From an uncultured Massilia sp. (lineage in GTDB: Bacteria; Pseudomonadota; Gammaproteobacteria; Burkholderiales; Burkholderiaceae): DNA of 64,000 nt. The stretch lies in contig CAMLMV010000019.1 of the NCBI GenBank assembly GCA_946481275.1, forward strand, positions 56,112 to 120,111. Direction: 5' to 3'. Position numbers and translations under genes: made by a program. The notes below the pieces were generated by a model. That model made no database searches, was not told the DNA's origin, and saw only the letters and a list, made by a program, of their open reading frames with translations. Below, piece after piece: positions 52,678 to 61,642 of this stretch (the stretch's first letter is position 1; the number at the start of each line of letters is the position of its first letter).

Positions 52678-54057
52678 ATGGCTAAACCCCGAACCAGTTT
52701 CGTTTGCAGCGATTGCGGCAGCGTCGCCAGCCGCTGGACCGGCCAGTGCGCCGATTGCAAGGCCTGGAACACGATGACCGAGCAGGTCGAGACCGCCGGC
52801 CTGAACCGCATGTCGCAGACGCCGCACATGCATAAAAGCCTGGCTCAAACCGCGCCCGTGCTGTCGCTGGCCGACATCGAGGCGATCGATGTGCCCCGTT
52901 TCGGCACCGGCATCGACGAATTCGACCGCGTGCTGGGCGGCGGCCTCGTCGCGGGCGGCGTCGTGCTGATCGGCGGCGACCCCGGCATCGGCAAGTCCAC
53001 GCTGCTGCTGCAGGCGCTGGCCAACCTGGCCGCGGCGCGCAGCACCCTGTACGTATCCGGCGAGGAATCGGGCGCCCAGATCGCGCTGCGCGCGCGCCGC
53101 CTGCAGGTCGAGGCGAAGGAGCTGAAACTGCAGGCCGAGATTCAGCTGGAAAAAATCCTGGGCACCATTGCCGACCTCAAGCCGGACGTCGCCGTCATCG
53201 ACTCGATCCAGACTCTGTACTCGGACGCGCTGACGTCGGCGCCCGGTTCCGTCTCGCAGGTGCGCGAATGCGCGGCCCAGCTCACGCGCGTGGCCAAGCA
53301 GACGGGCGTGACGATCATTCTCGTCGGCCACGTGACGAAGGAGGGCGCGCTGGCGGGGCCGCGCGTGCTGGAACACATCGTCGACACCGTGCTGTATTTC
53401 GAAGGCGATACGCAGTCCAGCTTCCGCCTCGTACGCGCCATCAAGAACCGTTTTGGCGCCGTCAACGAGCTGGGCGTGTTCGCGATGACGGAAAAGGGCC
53501 TGAAAGGTGTGTCGAACCCGTCCGCCTTGTTTCTTTCGCAACACGACAACCAGGTGCCCGGTTCGTGCGTGATGGTGACGCAGGAGGGCACGCGGCCGCT
53601 GCTGGTCGAAGTCCAGGCGCTCGTCGATGCGAGCCATTTGCCGAACGCGCGCCGGCTGTCCGTCGGCCTGGAGCAGAACCGCCTCGCGATGCTGCTCGCC
53701 GTGCTGCACCGCCATGCCGGCATTGCCGCGTTCGACCAGGACGTGTTCATCAATGCGGTGGGCGGCGTCAAGATCACGGAGCCGGCGGCCGACCTGGCCG
53801 TCCTGCTGGCGATCAATTCGTCGATGCGCAACAAGGCGCTGCCGCGCGGCCTCGTCGTGTTTGGTGAAGTCGGCCTGGCCGGCGAGATCCGCCCGGCCCC
53901 GCGCGGCCAGGAGCGTTTGCGCGAGGCCGCGAAGCTGGGCTTTTCCGTTGCCGTGATCCCGAAGGCGAACGCGCCGAAGCAAAAGATCGAGGGGATGACC
54001 ATCGTGGCCGTCGAGCGGATCGACGAGGCGTTCAGCAAGCTGCGCGAACTCGACTGA
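52678..54057 (+). CDS. radA: DNA repair/recombination protein RadA
   Basis: A 459-residue RecA-like ATPase that promotes branch migration in recombination. A four-Cys zinc finger (FVCSDCGSVASRW, then GQCADCKAW) is followed by Walker A GGDPGIGKST, the RadA-specific KNRFG, and a C-terminal Lon-protease-like domain (about 290-459). The start at ATG 52678 puts the zinc finger at residues 10-28, as in other RadA proteins. Confidence 0.95.
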   Translation: MAKPRTSFVCSDCGSVASRWTGQCADCKAWNTMTEQVETAGLNRMSQTPHMHKSLAQTAPVLSLADIEAIDVPRFGTGIDEFDRVLGGGLVAGGVVLIGGDPGIGKSTLLLQALANLAAARSTLYVSGEESGAQIALRARRLQVEAKELKLQAEIQLEKILGTIADLKPDVAVIDSIQTLYSDALTSAPGSVSQVRECAAQLTRVAKQTGVTIILVGHVTKEGALAGPRVLEHIVDTVLYFEGDTQSSFRLVRAIKNRFGAVNELGVFAMTEKGLKGVSNPSALFLSQHDNQVPGSCVMVTQEGTRPLLVEVQALVDASHLPNARRLSVGLEQNRLAMLLAVLHRHAGIAAFDQDVFINAVGGVKITEPAADLAVLLAINSSMRNKALPRGLVVFGEVGLAGEIRPAPRGQERLREAAKLGFSVAVIPKANAPKQKIEGMTIVAVERIDEAFSKLRELD

Positions 54058-54103
54058 TCGCCCTTACTTGTATAGCGGTAACACACTGGTGTCCGTTTGC
54101 ACC

Positions 54104-54109
54104 TATAAT
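54104..54109 (+). promoter_or_regulatory. -10 box of the PilZ gene
   Basis: A perfect TATAAT 34 bp before the PilZ-gene start codon and 46 bp after the radA stop. No good -35 box is seen at the expected distance. Confidence 0.45.
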
Positions 54110-54143
54110 GCCACCTCGTTTTCAAAAGTAACACAGGCTTATC

Positions 54144-54464
54144 GTGGCGATAGAACAGAGGCAATCCGCACGCAAGATCCTGAAGGTGAGGGCGATCCTG
54201 GCGATGGAAGGCCAGGCGCCCGTTCAGGGACGTACTTCGGACATCGGCGCCAACGGCGTCAGCATCACCGTACCGCATCCGTTGCAGACGGGCCAGACGG
54301 GTCAGGTCGGCTTCGACCTGCTCGTCGACGGCACGCCGTTTCCGCTGCATGCGCGCGTCAAGGTCATGTATTGTATTTTCAGCAATGGCGAATTCAAGGC
54401 CGGGGTGCAGTTCATGAACCTGGACCTGACGGCCATGAGCCAGGTGTCACGCTTTTTGCGTTGA
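54144..54464 (+). CDS. PilZ domain cyclic di-GMP-binding protein
   Basis: A 106-residue single-domain PilZ protein starting at GTG 54144. Both parts of the ligand motif are visible: RQSAR near the N-terminus (RxxxR) and SDIGANGVSI (D/NxSxxG-like, with Ala-Asn in place of Ser). It should bind cyclic di-GMP and act as a small effector, possibly of motility or polysaccharide export. It is one of three cyclic di-GMP genes in the window. A terminator follows. Confidence 0.85.
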   Translation: MAIEQRQSARKILKVRAILAMEGQAPVQGRTSDIGANGVSITVPHPLQTGQTGQVGFDLLVDGTPFPLHARVKVMYCIFSNGEFKAGVQFMNLDLTAMSQVSRFLR

Positions 54465-54494
54465 CCTCTTGACGGCGCCTGATGCGCACACAAG

Positions 54495-54529
54495 AAAAGC
54501 GGCGGGCGCCTTGGGCCCCGCCGCTTTTT
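54495..54529 (+). terminator. intrinsic terminator after the PilZ gene
   Basis: GCGGCGGG (54499-54506) pairs with CCCGCCGC (54517-54524), extended by inner G-C pairs and followed by five T. Confidence 0.85.
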
Positions 54530-54558
54530 CTTTGATGAGACCTCTGCGGCCCCCAATG

Positions 54559-54669
54559 CTATTCGTGATAGCGGTCTTGCAACTTTCGCGAACTGCCGAT
54601 GCCTTCGGCGATGACCTCGTACAGCACGAGAACGACCATGCCGGCCAGCATCCCTGAGATAAATAACAT
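54559..54669 (-). CDS. candidate small membrane protein (36 aa)
   Basis: A 36-codon ORF with one clear hydrophobic helix (MLFISGMLAGMVVLVLYEVI) and a charged tail ending QDRYHE, so a single-span membrane peptide with the tail in the cytosol is likely. The only ribosome-site-like AGG lies too close to the ATG, so expression is uncertain. It sits alone in the PilZ-pstS gap on the opposite strand. The size and shape resemble small regulatory subunits of respiratory or transport complexes, but no partner can be named. Confidence 0.45.
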   Translation of the reverse strand: MLFISGMLAGMVVLVLYEVIAEGIGSSRKLQDRYHE

Positions 54670-54894
54670 ACCTGTCAGACGCGGTTAAACGTCCCCTCCG
54701 TTCCGTGTAGGACAACTCCTCCATACTGCATAAACACTTTCAAATTAGCATAAGAAAAAGTATTTACAAGGCACTTTTTCTCGACGGTGAAAGAGAGGGG
54801 AACCGCACATTGTGACAGCGGTCGAAGCGCTGTGTGACATGTCATCCCGGGCTGTCACATTATGCGGACCGCATGTCATATGGCCAGGATAGTC
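54670..54894. other. AT-rich gap with a 29-bp dyad
   Basis: No gene. AGAAAAAGT (54753-54761) and ACTTTTTCT (54773-54781) form a perfect inverted repeat across 11 nt; it could be an operator or a weak terminator. Several TGTCA/TGTGACA words (for example 54873-54880) suggest extra Pho-box half-sites upstream of the main one. Confidence 0.45.
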
Positions 54895-54928
54895 ATGTCA
54901 TAAAGCCGTCATATTTGCTCACTACACT
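54895..54928 (+). promoter_or_regulatory. Pho box and -10 of the pst operon
   Basis: Two 11-bp repeats, ATGTCATAAAG (54895-54905) and CCGTCATATTT (54906-54916), match the PhoB-binding consensus of CTGTCAT-type repeats. TACACT (54923-54928) serves as the -10. The pst-pho operon should therefore be induced by its own PhoB when phosphate is low. Confidence 0.8.
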
Positions 54929-54972
54929 GCGCAGCATCAACCGTGTCACTACCCTAACCAAAGGACCTTGAT

Positions 54973-56016
54973 ATGCGCATGAAGCAACTGCTGGCAACCA
55001 TCATCATCGGCACCACCACCGCGTTCGCGAGCACCGCGACGCTGGCCGCCGACATCACCGGTGCTGGTTCCACCTTCGCCTACCCGATCTATTCGAAATG
55101 GGCGGAGATGTACAAGAAGACCAGCGGCAACGGCCTGAACTACCAATCGATCGGCTCGGGCGCCGGTATCAAGCAGATCAAGGCCAAGACCGTCGACTTC
55201 GGCGCATCCGACATGCCGCTGCCGGTCGAAGAGCTGAACGAAGCAGGCCTGATGCAGTTCCCGACCATCATGGGCGGCGTCGTCACCATCGTCAACCTGG
55301 ACGGCGTGGCGCCGGGCCAGCTGAAACTGACCGGTCCGGTCGTCGCCGACATCTACCTGGGCAAGATCACCAAGTGGAACGACCAGGCGATCGCCGCCCT
55401 GAACCCGGGCGTGAAGCTGCCGGCCGAAGACATCACCGTCGTGCACCGTGCCGACGGTTCGGGCACCTCGTTCCTGTTCACCAATTTCCTGTCGCAGACC
55501 AATGCCGACTTCAAGGCGAAGATCGGTGCCGGCACCGCGGTGAAATGGGCCGTCGGCGTGGGCGGCAAGGGCAATGACGGCGTCGCCGCCAACGTCCAGC
55601 GCATCAAGGGCTCGATCGGCTACGTCGAATGGGCCTATGCCAAGAAGAACAAGCTGTCCCACACCCAGCTGAAGAACCGCGACGGCAACTTCCTGCAGCC
55701 GGACGACGAGAACTTCAAGGCCGCCGCCGCCAACGCGGACTGGGTCAAGGCACCGGGCTTCGGCGTCGTCCTGACCGACCAGGCCGGCAAGAACGCCTGG
55801 CCGATCACCGGCGTGACGTACGCCATCGTGCACAAGTCGCAGGCCGATGCCGCCAAGGGCAAGGAAGTGCTGAAGTTCTTCGACTACGCCTTCAAGAACG
55901 GCGACGCCGCTGCGGCCGAGCTGGACTACGTGCCGATGCCGGATTCCGTCACCAAGCTGGTGGAAACCGCCTGGAAGAACAACGTGAAAGACGGTTCGGG
56001 CAAGGCGATCTGGTAA
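54973..56016 (+). CDS. pstS: phosphate ABC transporter substrate-binding protein PstS
   Basis: A 347-residue periplasmic phosphate-binding protein. Signal peptide ends TATLAA, then DITGAGSTFAYPIYSKW, a family hallmark. Phosphate-ligand regions IGSGAGIKQIKAKTVDFGASD and HRADGSGTSFLFTNFL are intact. First gene of the operon, behind a Pho box. A hairpin after its stop probably makes its message more abundant than the rest. Confidence 0.96.
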   Translation: MRMKQLLATIIIGTTTAFASTATLAADITGAGSTFAYPIYSKWAEMYKKTSGNGLNYQSIGSGAGIKQIKAKTVDFGASDMPLPVEELNEAGLMQFPTIMGGVVTIVNLDGVAPGQLKLTGPVVADIYLGKITKWNDQAIAALNPGVKLPAEDITVVHRADGSGTSFLFTNFLSQTNADFKAKIGAGTAVKWAVGVGGKGNDGVAANVQRIKGSIGYVEWAYAKKNKLSHTQLKNRDGNFLQPDDENFKAAAANADWVKAPGFGVVLTDQAGKNAWPITGVTYAIVHKSQADAAKGKEVLKFFDYAFKNGDAAAAELDYVPMPDSVTKLVETAWKNNVKDGSGKAIW

Positions 56017-56045
56017 TTGAGCAATACCCAACTTGTGGGTAGCGT

Positions 56046-56085
56046 CGCTCCCACCTCCCGGCGCGAGGTCGGGCAGGTGGGAGCG
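56046..56085 (+). promoter_or_regulatory. intercistronic hairpin between pstS and pstC
   Basis: CGCTCCCACCT pairs with AGGTGGGAGCG over an 18-nt loop. Five T occur only after a further GCGCG, so it is likely a leaky terminator or RNA-stabilising element that leaves more pstS than pstCAB message. Confidence 0.6.
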
Positions 56086-56123
56086 GCGCGTTTTTGCTTC
56101 AAGGTAATAAATTGGACAAACAC

Positions 56124-57143
56124 ATGAACGCACACCCCGCGCTCGCCGCCGACGAGGCCGGCCAGGCCGCGTTGCAGGAAGAAGCCCGCAACGTCGCACT
56201 GCGCAATACCATGCGCGTGCAGCGCATCCAGGATTTCGTCTTCCACAAGGTGACCCTGCTGTTCGCCGCGAGCGTCCTGATCGTCCTCGTGGGCATCATC
56301 GTTTCCCTGGCGATCGGCGCGGCGCCTGCGTTCCGCGAATTCGGCGCATCCTTCCTCGTCACCAACGAGTGGGATCCCGTCAACGACAAATTCGGCGCGC
56401 TGATCGCCATCACGGGCACCCTGGTCACGTCGATCATCGCGCTGCTCGTCGCCTTCCCCATCAGCTTCGGCATCGCGCTGTTCCTCACCGAGATCTGCCC
56501 GGCCTGGCTGCGCCGTCCGATGGGCATGGCCGTCGAGCTGCTGGCCGGCGTGCCGTCGATCATCTACGGCATGTGGGGCCTGTTCGTGTTCGCGCCGCTG
56601 TTCGGCGACACCATCCAGCCGTTCCTGAAGAAGACGCTGGGCGTGCTGCCGTTCATCGGCCCGTTCTTCCAGGGCCCGACGATGGGCCTGGGCCTGCTGA
56701 CCGCCGGCCTGATCCTGGCCGTGATGATCATCCCGTTCATCGCCTCCGTCATGCGCGACGTGTTCGAGATCGTCCCGGCCGTCCTGAAGGAATCCGCATA
56801 CGGCCTCGGCTGCACCAAATGGGAAGTCGTGCGCAAGATCGTGCTGCCGTACACCCGCGCCGGCGTCGTCGGCGGCGTCATGCTGGGCCTGGGCCGCGCG
56901 CTGGGCGAGACGATGGCCGTCACTTTCGTGATCGGCAACGCCAACGACATCAAGCTGTCGCTGTTCTCGGCGGGTAATTCGATTTCCTCGACGCTGGCCA
57001 ACGAATTCGCCGAGGCCAGCTCGCAACTGCACGTGTCCTCGCTGTTTGCGCTGGGCCTGATCCTGTTCGCCATCACGTTCATCGTGCTGTCGGCCGCCAA
57101 ATTGATGCTCGTCGGGATGTCCCGCAAGGAAGGGGTGAAGTAA
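56124..57143 (+). CDS. pstC: phosphate ABC transporter permease PstC
   Basis: A 339-residue inner-membrane permease with six hydrophobic segments and the EAA-loop region [26 protein letters not shown] 56124 is taken as the start; in-frame TTG codons at 56094 and 56112 are possible alternatives. Its stop overlaps the pstA start by one base (TAATG). Confidence 0.93.
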   Translation: MNAHPALAADEAGQAALQEEARNVALRNTMRVQRIQDFVFHKVTLLFAASVLIVLVGIIVSLAIGAAPAFREFGASFLVTNEWDPVNDKFGALIAITGTLVTSIIALLVAFPISFGIALFLTEICPAWLRRPMGMAVELLAGVPSIIYGMWGLFVFAPLFGDTIQPFLKKTLGVLPFIGPFFQGPTMGLGLLTAGLILAVMIIPFIASVMRDVFEIVPAVLKESAYGLGCTKWEVVRKIVLPYTRAGVVGGVMLGLGRALGETMAVTFVIGNANDIKLSLFSAGNSISSTLANEFAEASSQLHVSSLFALGLILFAITFIVLSAAKLMLVGMSRKEGVK

Positions 57144-57997
57144 TGGATGCCGTCGTCAATAACGTCTACCGGCGCCGCCTGCTGGGCCACCGCATCGGCA
57201 TCGCGCTGTCCGTGCTGGCGATGGCCGTCGGCCTCGGCTTCCTGCTGTGGATCCTGGAAACCCTGCTGGTCAATGGTTTCGGCGCACTGTCGCACACGCT
57301 GTTCACGATGGACACGCCGTCGCCGGGCAGCCCGGGCGGCTTGCGCAACGCGATCGTCGGCAGCCTCATGATGGTGGGCCTGTCCACGGCGATCTCGACG
57401 CCGGTCGGCATTTTGGCCGGCATCTATCTCGCCGAGTACGGCCAGAGCAACAAGTTCGCCACCGTCACGCGCTTCGTCACGGACATCATGCTGTCGGCGC
57501 CGTCGATCGTGATCGGCCTGTTCGTGTACGCGCTGGTCGTCGCGCGTATCGGCCACTTCTCCGGCTATGCAGGCACCGTGGCACTGTCGCTGATCGCGAT
57601 CCCCGTCGTCGTGCGTACGACCGACAACATGCTGCACCTCGTACCGAACAGCCTGCTCGAAGCCGCGTTCGCGCTGGGCGCGCCGCGCTGGAAAGTGGCG
57701 ATGATGGTGCGCCTGCGCGCCGTGAAGGCCGGCGTCGTGACCGGCGTGCTGCTGGCCGTGGCCCGCATCGCCGGCGAGACGGCGCCGCTGCTGTTCACCG
57801 CGCTGAACAACCAGTTCTTCAGCCTCGACATGAAGCAGCCGATGGCCAACCTGCCGGTGGCAATCTACCTGTTCGCGATGAGCTCGTATGAAGACTGGCG
57901 CAGCCTCGCGTGGGGCGCCGCGCTGCTGGTGACCTTCAGCGTGCTGCTCCTGAATATCCTGTCGCGGACCCTGTTCCGCCAAAAGACCCCGCAATGA
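57143..57997 (+). CDS. pstA: phosphate ABC transporter permease PstA
   Basis: A 284-residue permease, the second membrane subunit, with about six hydrophobic segments and the EAA-type loop [19 protein letters not shown]. It partners PstC. ATGA overlap with pstB. Confidence 0.94.
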   Translation: MDAVVNNVYRRRLLGHRIGIALSVLAMAVGLGFLLWILETLLVNGFGALSHTLFTMDTPSPGSPGGLRNAIVGSLMMVGLSTAISTPVGILAGIYLAEYGQSNKFATVTRFVTDIMLSAPSIVIGLFVYALVVARIGHFSGYAGTVALSLIAIPVVVRTTDNMLHLVPNSLLEAAFALGAPRWKVAMMVRLRAVKAGVVTGVLLAVARIAGETAPLLFTALNNQFFSLDMKQPMANLPVAIYLFAMSSYEDWRSLAWGAALLVTFSVLLLNILSRTLFRQKTPQ

Positions 57998-58815
57998 TGA
58001 CCTCCATGATGACCCAGACCCTGTCCACCCCGTCGCAAACGACGCAAGGTTCGAAGCCCAAGACGAAGACGATCGAGATCTCCGGCCTGGACTTTTATTA
58101 CGGTAAGACGAAGAGCCTGAAGAACGTCAGCCTGGACGTGCACGACAAGCAGGTCACCGCGTTCATCGGCCCGTCGGGCTGCGGCAAGTCGACCCTGCTG
58201 CGCACGCTGAACCGCATGTACGATTTGTATCCGGGGCAGCGCGCCGAAGGTGCGATCCTGTACCGCGGCCGGAATATCCTCGAACCCGGCGTCGACGTGA
58301 ACATGCTGCGCGCGAAGATCGGCATGGTGTTCCAGAAACCGACGCCGTTCCCGATGTCCATCTACGACAACATCGCGTTCGGCGTGCGCCTGTACGAAGA
58401 CCTGTCGAAAGGCGAGATGGACGAGCGCGTGGAATGGGCGCTCAAGAAGGCCGCCCTGTGGACCGAAGTGAAGGACAAGCTGAACAAGAGCGGCCTGTCG
58501 CTGTCCGGCGGCCAGCAGCAGCGCCTGTGCATCGCGCGCGGCGTCGCGGTGAAGCCGGACGTGCTGCTGCTGGACGAGCCGACGTCGGCGCTGGACCCGA
58601 TCTCGACGTCGAAGATCGAGGAACTGATCAGCGAGCTGAAGGTCGACTACACGATCGCCATCGTCACGCACAACATGCAGCAGGCCGCGCGCTGCTCCGA
58701 CTACACGGCGTATATGTACCTGGGCGAACTGGTGGAGTTCGGCGAGACCGACCAGCTGTTCCTGAACCCTGTACGAAAAGAAACCCAAGACTACATCACC
58801 GGTCGCTTCGGCTGA
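57994..58815 (+). CDS. pstB: phosphate ABC transporter ATPase PstB
   Basis: A 273-residue ATPase that powers phosphate import. Walker [10 protein letters not shown], signature [14 protein letters not shown], Walker [13 protein letters not shown] and the switch His in IVTHNMQQA are intact. ATG 57994 overlaps the pstA stop; the first 20 residues are a Ser/Thr-rich extension. Confidence 0.96.
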   Translation: MMTSMMTQTLSTPSQTTQGSKPKTKTIEISGLDFYYGKTKSLKNVSLDVHDKQVTAFIGPSGCGKSTLLRTLNRMYDLYPGQRAEGAILYRGRNILEPGVDVNMLRAKIGMVFQKPTPFPMSIYDNIAFGVRLYEDLSKGEMDERVEWALKKAALWTEVKDKLNKSGLSLSGGQQQRLCIARGVAVKPDVLLLDEPTSALDPISTSKIEELISELKVDYTIAIVTHNMQQAARCSDYTAYMYLGELVEFGETDQLFLNPVRKETQDYITGRFG

Positions 58816-58850
58816 TACGGTAAGATAACCAAATTGAACAGGATGGACAC

Positions 58851-59555
58851 ATGGTAGGCGAGCACTCTTCCAAGCAGTACGACCAGGAACTGGAAGCGAT
58901 CCGGTCGAAAGTGCTGCTCATGGGCGGCATGGTGGAAACGCAGTTCGACGAGGCGGTGAATGCATTCCGTGTCGGTAACACCGAGCAGGCCGACAAGGTC
59001 GTGGCGGACGACCACGCCGTCAACCAGCTCGAAGTGCAGCTGGACGACGCCTGCAGCCACCTGATCGTGCGCCGCCAGCCGGCCGCCAACGACCTGCGCA
59101 CGATCATGGCGACGATCAAGGTGATCACGGACCTCGAGCGCATCGGCGACGAGGCCGCCAAGATCGCGCGCACGGCGAAAAGCCTGCACGAGCGCGGCAT
59201 GGTCAGCTTCAACCATTACGAGACGGTGCGCACGATCTCGCGCGCCACGGCCGACATGCTGCACGACGCGCTGGACGCGTTCGCGCGCCTGGACGGCAAG
59301 GCTGCCGTGCAGATCATCGCCCAGGACGACGTGATCGACCACGAGTTCCGCACCATCATGCGCAGTACCATCACGTTCATGATGGAAGACCCGCGCACGA
59401 TCTCGTCGGCGCTGGACGTGCTGTGGGTGGCGAAGGCCATCGAGCGCATCGGCGACCACGCGAAGAACATCGCCGAGTACGTGATCTACGTCGTCGAAGG
59501 GCGGGATATCCGCCACAGCAAACCGCACGCCGTCGCGGCGGGCGGAGAAGGGTGA
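58851..59555 (+). CDS. phoU: phosphate signalling protein PhoU
   Basis: A 234-residue double three-helix-bundle protein that links PstSCAB activity to PhoR and keeps PhoB inactive when phosphate is plentiful. Metal-binding family motifs DLERIGDEAAKIA and AIERIGDHAKNIAEYV are seen in the two halves. Located 35 bp after pstB in the same operon. Confidence 0.96.
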   Translation: MVGEHSSKQYDQELEAIRSKVLLMGGMVETQFDEAVNAFRVGNTEQADKVVADDHAVNQLEVQLDDACSHLIVRRQPAANDLRTIMATIKVITDLERIGDEAAKIARTAKSLHERGMVSFNHYETVRTISRATADMLHDALDAFARLDGKAAVQIIAQDDVIDHEFRTIMRSTITFMMEDPRTISSALDVLWVAKAIERIGDHAKNIAEYVIYVVEGRDIRHSKPHAVAAGGEG

Positions 59556-59558
59556 TCG

Positions 59559-60251
59559 ATGGCGGCCAACACGAGCGTCCTGATTGTCGAAGATGAGCCG
59601 GCGATTGTCGAACTGGTGAGCTATTCGCTGCGCGAGACGGGCTGGGAGATCCGCACGGCCGCGAACGTGGCGTCGGCCTGGGATTCGATCGTGCACGGCA
59701 GGCCCGACCTGCTGCTGCTGGACTGGATGCTGCCCGACCAGAGCGGCCTGCGGCTGCTGTCGCGCCTGCGCGGCGACCGCGATTTCCAGGACATCCCCGT
59801 CATCATGCTGACGGCGAAGAGCATGGAAGAAGACAAGATCGCGGGCCTCAATACCGGCGCCGACGATTACGTGACGAAGCCGTTCTCGCCGCGCGAACTG
59901 GTGGCCCGCTCGAAGGCGCTACTGCGCCGCAAGAGCCCGCACCTGGCCGAGGCGCCGCTGTCGGCCGGCCCCGTCACGCTCGATCCGTCCAGCTGCACCG
60001 TCACGCTGGACGGCCGCCAGCTCGACATGGGCAATGCCGAATACCGCCTGCTGAAATTCCTGATGGCGCACCGCGAGCGCGTGTTCTCGCGCAGCCAGCT
60101 GCTCGACAAGGTGTGGGGCGACGCGGCGGCCGTCGAGGAGCGCACGGTGGACGTCCACGTCCTCCGCCTGCGCAAGGCGCTGAAGGAAGCGGAAAAGCTG
60201 ATCAAGACCGTGCGCAGCGTGGGCTACATGCTGAGCGAGAAAGATAAATAG
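59559..60251 (+). CDS. phoB: phosphate regulon response regulator PhoB
   Basis: A 230-residue OmpR-type regulator. Receiver domain with acidic pocket VEDEP and phospho-acceptor Asp55 in LLLLDWMLP; C-terminal winged helix (ERTVDVHVLRLRKALK). It follows phoU by 3 bp, so sensor and regulator are in the operon they control: a positive loop through the Pho box at 54895. Confidence 0.96.
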   Translation: MAANTSVLIVEDEPAIVELVSYSLRETGWEIRTAANVASAWDSIVHGRPDLLLLDWMLPDQSGLRLLSRLRGDRDFQDIPVIMLTAKSMEEDKIAGLNTGADDYVTKPFSPRELVARSKALLRRKSPHLAEAPLSAGPVTLDPSSCTVTLDGRQLDMGNAEYRLLKFLMAHRERVFSRSQLLDKVWGDAAAVEERTVDVHVLRLRKALKEAEKLIKTVRSVGYMLSEKDK

Positions 60252-60264
60252 AAAGGTCGTCCGT

Positions 60265-61557
60265 TTGAATCCTCGCGTCATGTTCTGGGTTCCGGCGCTG
60301 CTGCGCCTGGGCCTGATGCTCGCGGTCGCCGGCATCGCATGGTGGCTGCTGGGCCCCATCTCCGGGCTGGCGCTCGCGCTGCTCATCACGCTGGGCCTGC
60401 TGATCTCCCAACTGGCATACCTCCACAAGCTGGGCGAATGGCTCGACGACCCGCAGAGCACGAAGCTGCCGGACGGGTGGGGCGCGTGGACCGACGTGTT
60501 CGCGCGGCTGTACCGCCTGCGGCGCGACGACGAACGCAACCGCGACGAGCTGACGGAATGGCTCGCGCGCTTCCGCCAGGCGATGCACCTGCTGCCGGAG
60601 GGTGTGGCGATCATGGACGACGTCCTGTTCCTCGAATGGTGCAACCCGGCGGCCGAGCGCCACCTGGGCCTCACGCTGGAACACGACAAGGGCCGGCGCG
60701 TAACGAACCTGATCCGCCACCCGGAGTTCATCGATTACCTGATCCTCGGACGCTACGAACAGCCGCTCACGCTGTCGATCCGCGGCCGCAAGCTGATCGT
60801 CCAGATCATCCCGTTCGAGAACCGCCGGCAAATCCTCGTCACCCACGACGCGACGGACACGGACCGCATCGAAGCGATGCGCCGCGACTTCATCGCCAAC
60901 GCGTCGCACGAGCTGCGCACGCCGCTGACGGTGATCGTCGGCTTCCTCGAGATCGCGCTCGCCGATCCGGGCCTGGACGAAAAGACGCGCACGGCCCACC
61001 TGAACCTCATGACGGAACAGGCGCAGCGCATGCAGCGGCTGATCGAGGACATGCTCACCTTGTCGCGCCTGGAATCGGACGAGTATCCGCTGAAGCGCGA
61101 GCGCGTGGACGTGCGCGCCCTCGTCGAGCAGGTGGCGAACGACGCGCGCGCGCTGTCGAACGGCCGCCACGAGATCGACGTCGCCGTCGACGGCCCGGAC
61201 GTGATGGGCAGCGCGGAAGAACTGCGCAGCGCGTTCGGCAACCTCGCCAGCAACGCCGTGCGCTACACGCCGGAAGGCGGCAGGATCGAACTGCGCTGGC
61301 TGCGCGGCCCGAACGACCTGCGCTTCGAAGTGATCGACAACGGCATCGGCATCGACGAGCAGCACATTTCGCGCCTCACGGAACGCTTCTACCGCGTCGA
61401 CAAGAGCCGTTCGCGCGAGACGCAGGGCACGGGCCTCGGCCTCGCCATCGTCAAGCACGTGCTGCTGCGCCACGGCGGCAAGCTGGCGATCCGGTCCACG
61501 CCGGGCAAGGGCAGCGTGTTTACGGCCACGTTGCCGAACACGTCGCTGCCGGGTTAG
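60265..61557 (+). CDS. phoR: phosphate regulon sensor histidine kinase PhoR
   Basis: A 430-residue membrane kinase: two N-terminal transmembrane segments without a large periplasmic domain, a PAS domain (about 100-195), HisKA with His215 in NASHELRTPL, and HATPase with GTGLGLAIVKHV. The start at TTG 60265 has AAAGG upstream; ATG 60280 would lose only five residues. It reads phosphate through PhoU/PstSCAB rather than a ligand domain. Confidence 0.95.
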   Translation: MNPRVMFWVPALLRLGLMLAVAGIAWWLLGPISGLALALLITLGLLISQLAYLHKLGEWLDDPQSTKLPDGWGAWTDVFARLYRLRRDDERNRDELTEWLARFRQAMHLLPEGVAIMDDVLFLEWCNPAAERHLGLTLEHDKGRRVTNLIRHPEFIDYLILGRYEQPLTLSIRGRKLIVQIIPFENRRQILVTHDATDTDRIEAMRRDFIANASHELRTPLTVIVGFLEIALADPGLDEKTRTAHLNLMTEQAQRMQRLIEDMLTLSRLESDEYPLKRERVDVRALVEQVANDARALSNGRHEIDVAVDGPDVMGSAEELRSAFGNLASNAVRYTPEGGRIELRWLRGPNDLRFEVIDNGIGIDEQHISRLTERFYRVDKSRSRETQGTGLGLAIVKHVLLRHGGKLAIRSTPGKGSVFTATLPNTSLPG

Positions 61558-61630
61558 CGCGGCCGGCGAGGAAGGTGGCCATCATCTTACGGAAGCCTTA
61601 AAGCGGGCCGGCAAACGGACGGGATCGGGT

Positions 61631-61636
61631 TACAAT
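61631..61636 (+). promoter_or_regulatory. -10 box of the patatin gene, leaderless layout
   Basis: TACAAT ends 6 nt before the ATG, so transcription would start on the start codon. It lies inside a GGGAT/ATCCC dyad (61621-61639) that could mark a repressor site. The -35 region is poor (CCGGCA). Confidence 0.4.
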
Positions 61637-61642
61637 CCCGGG

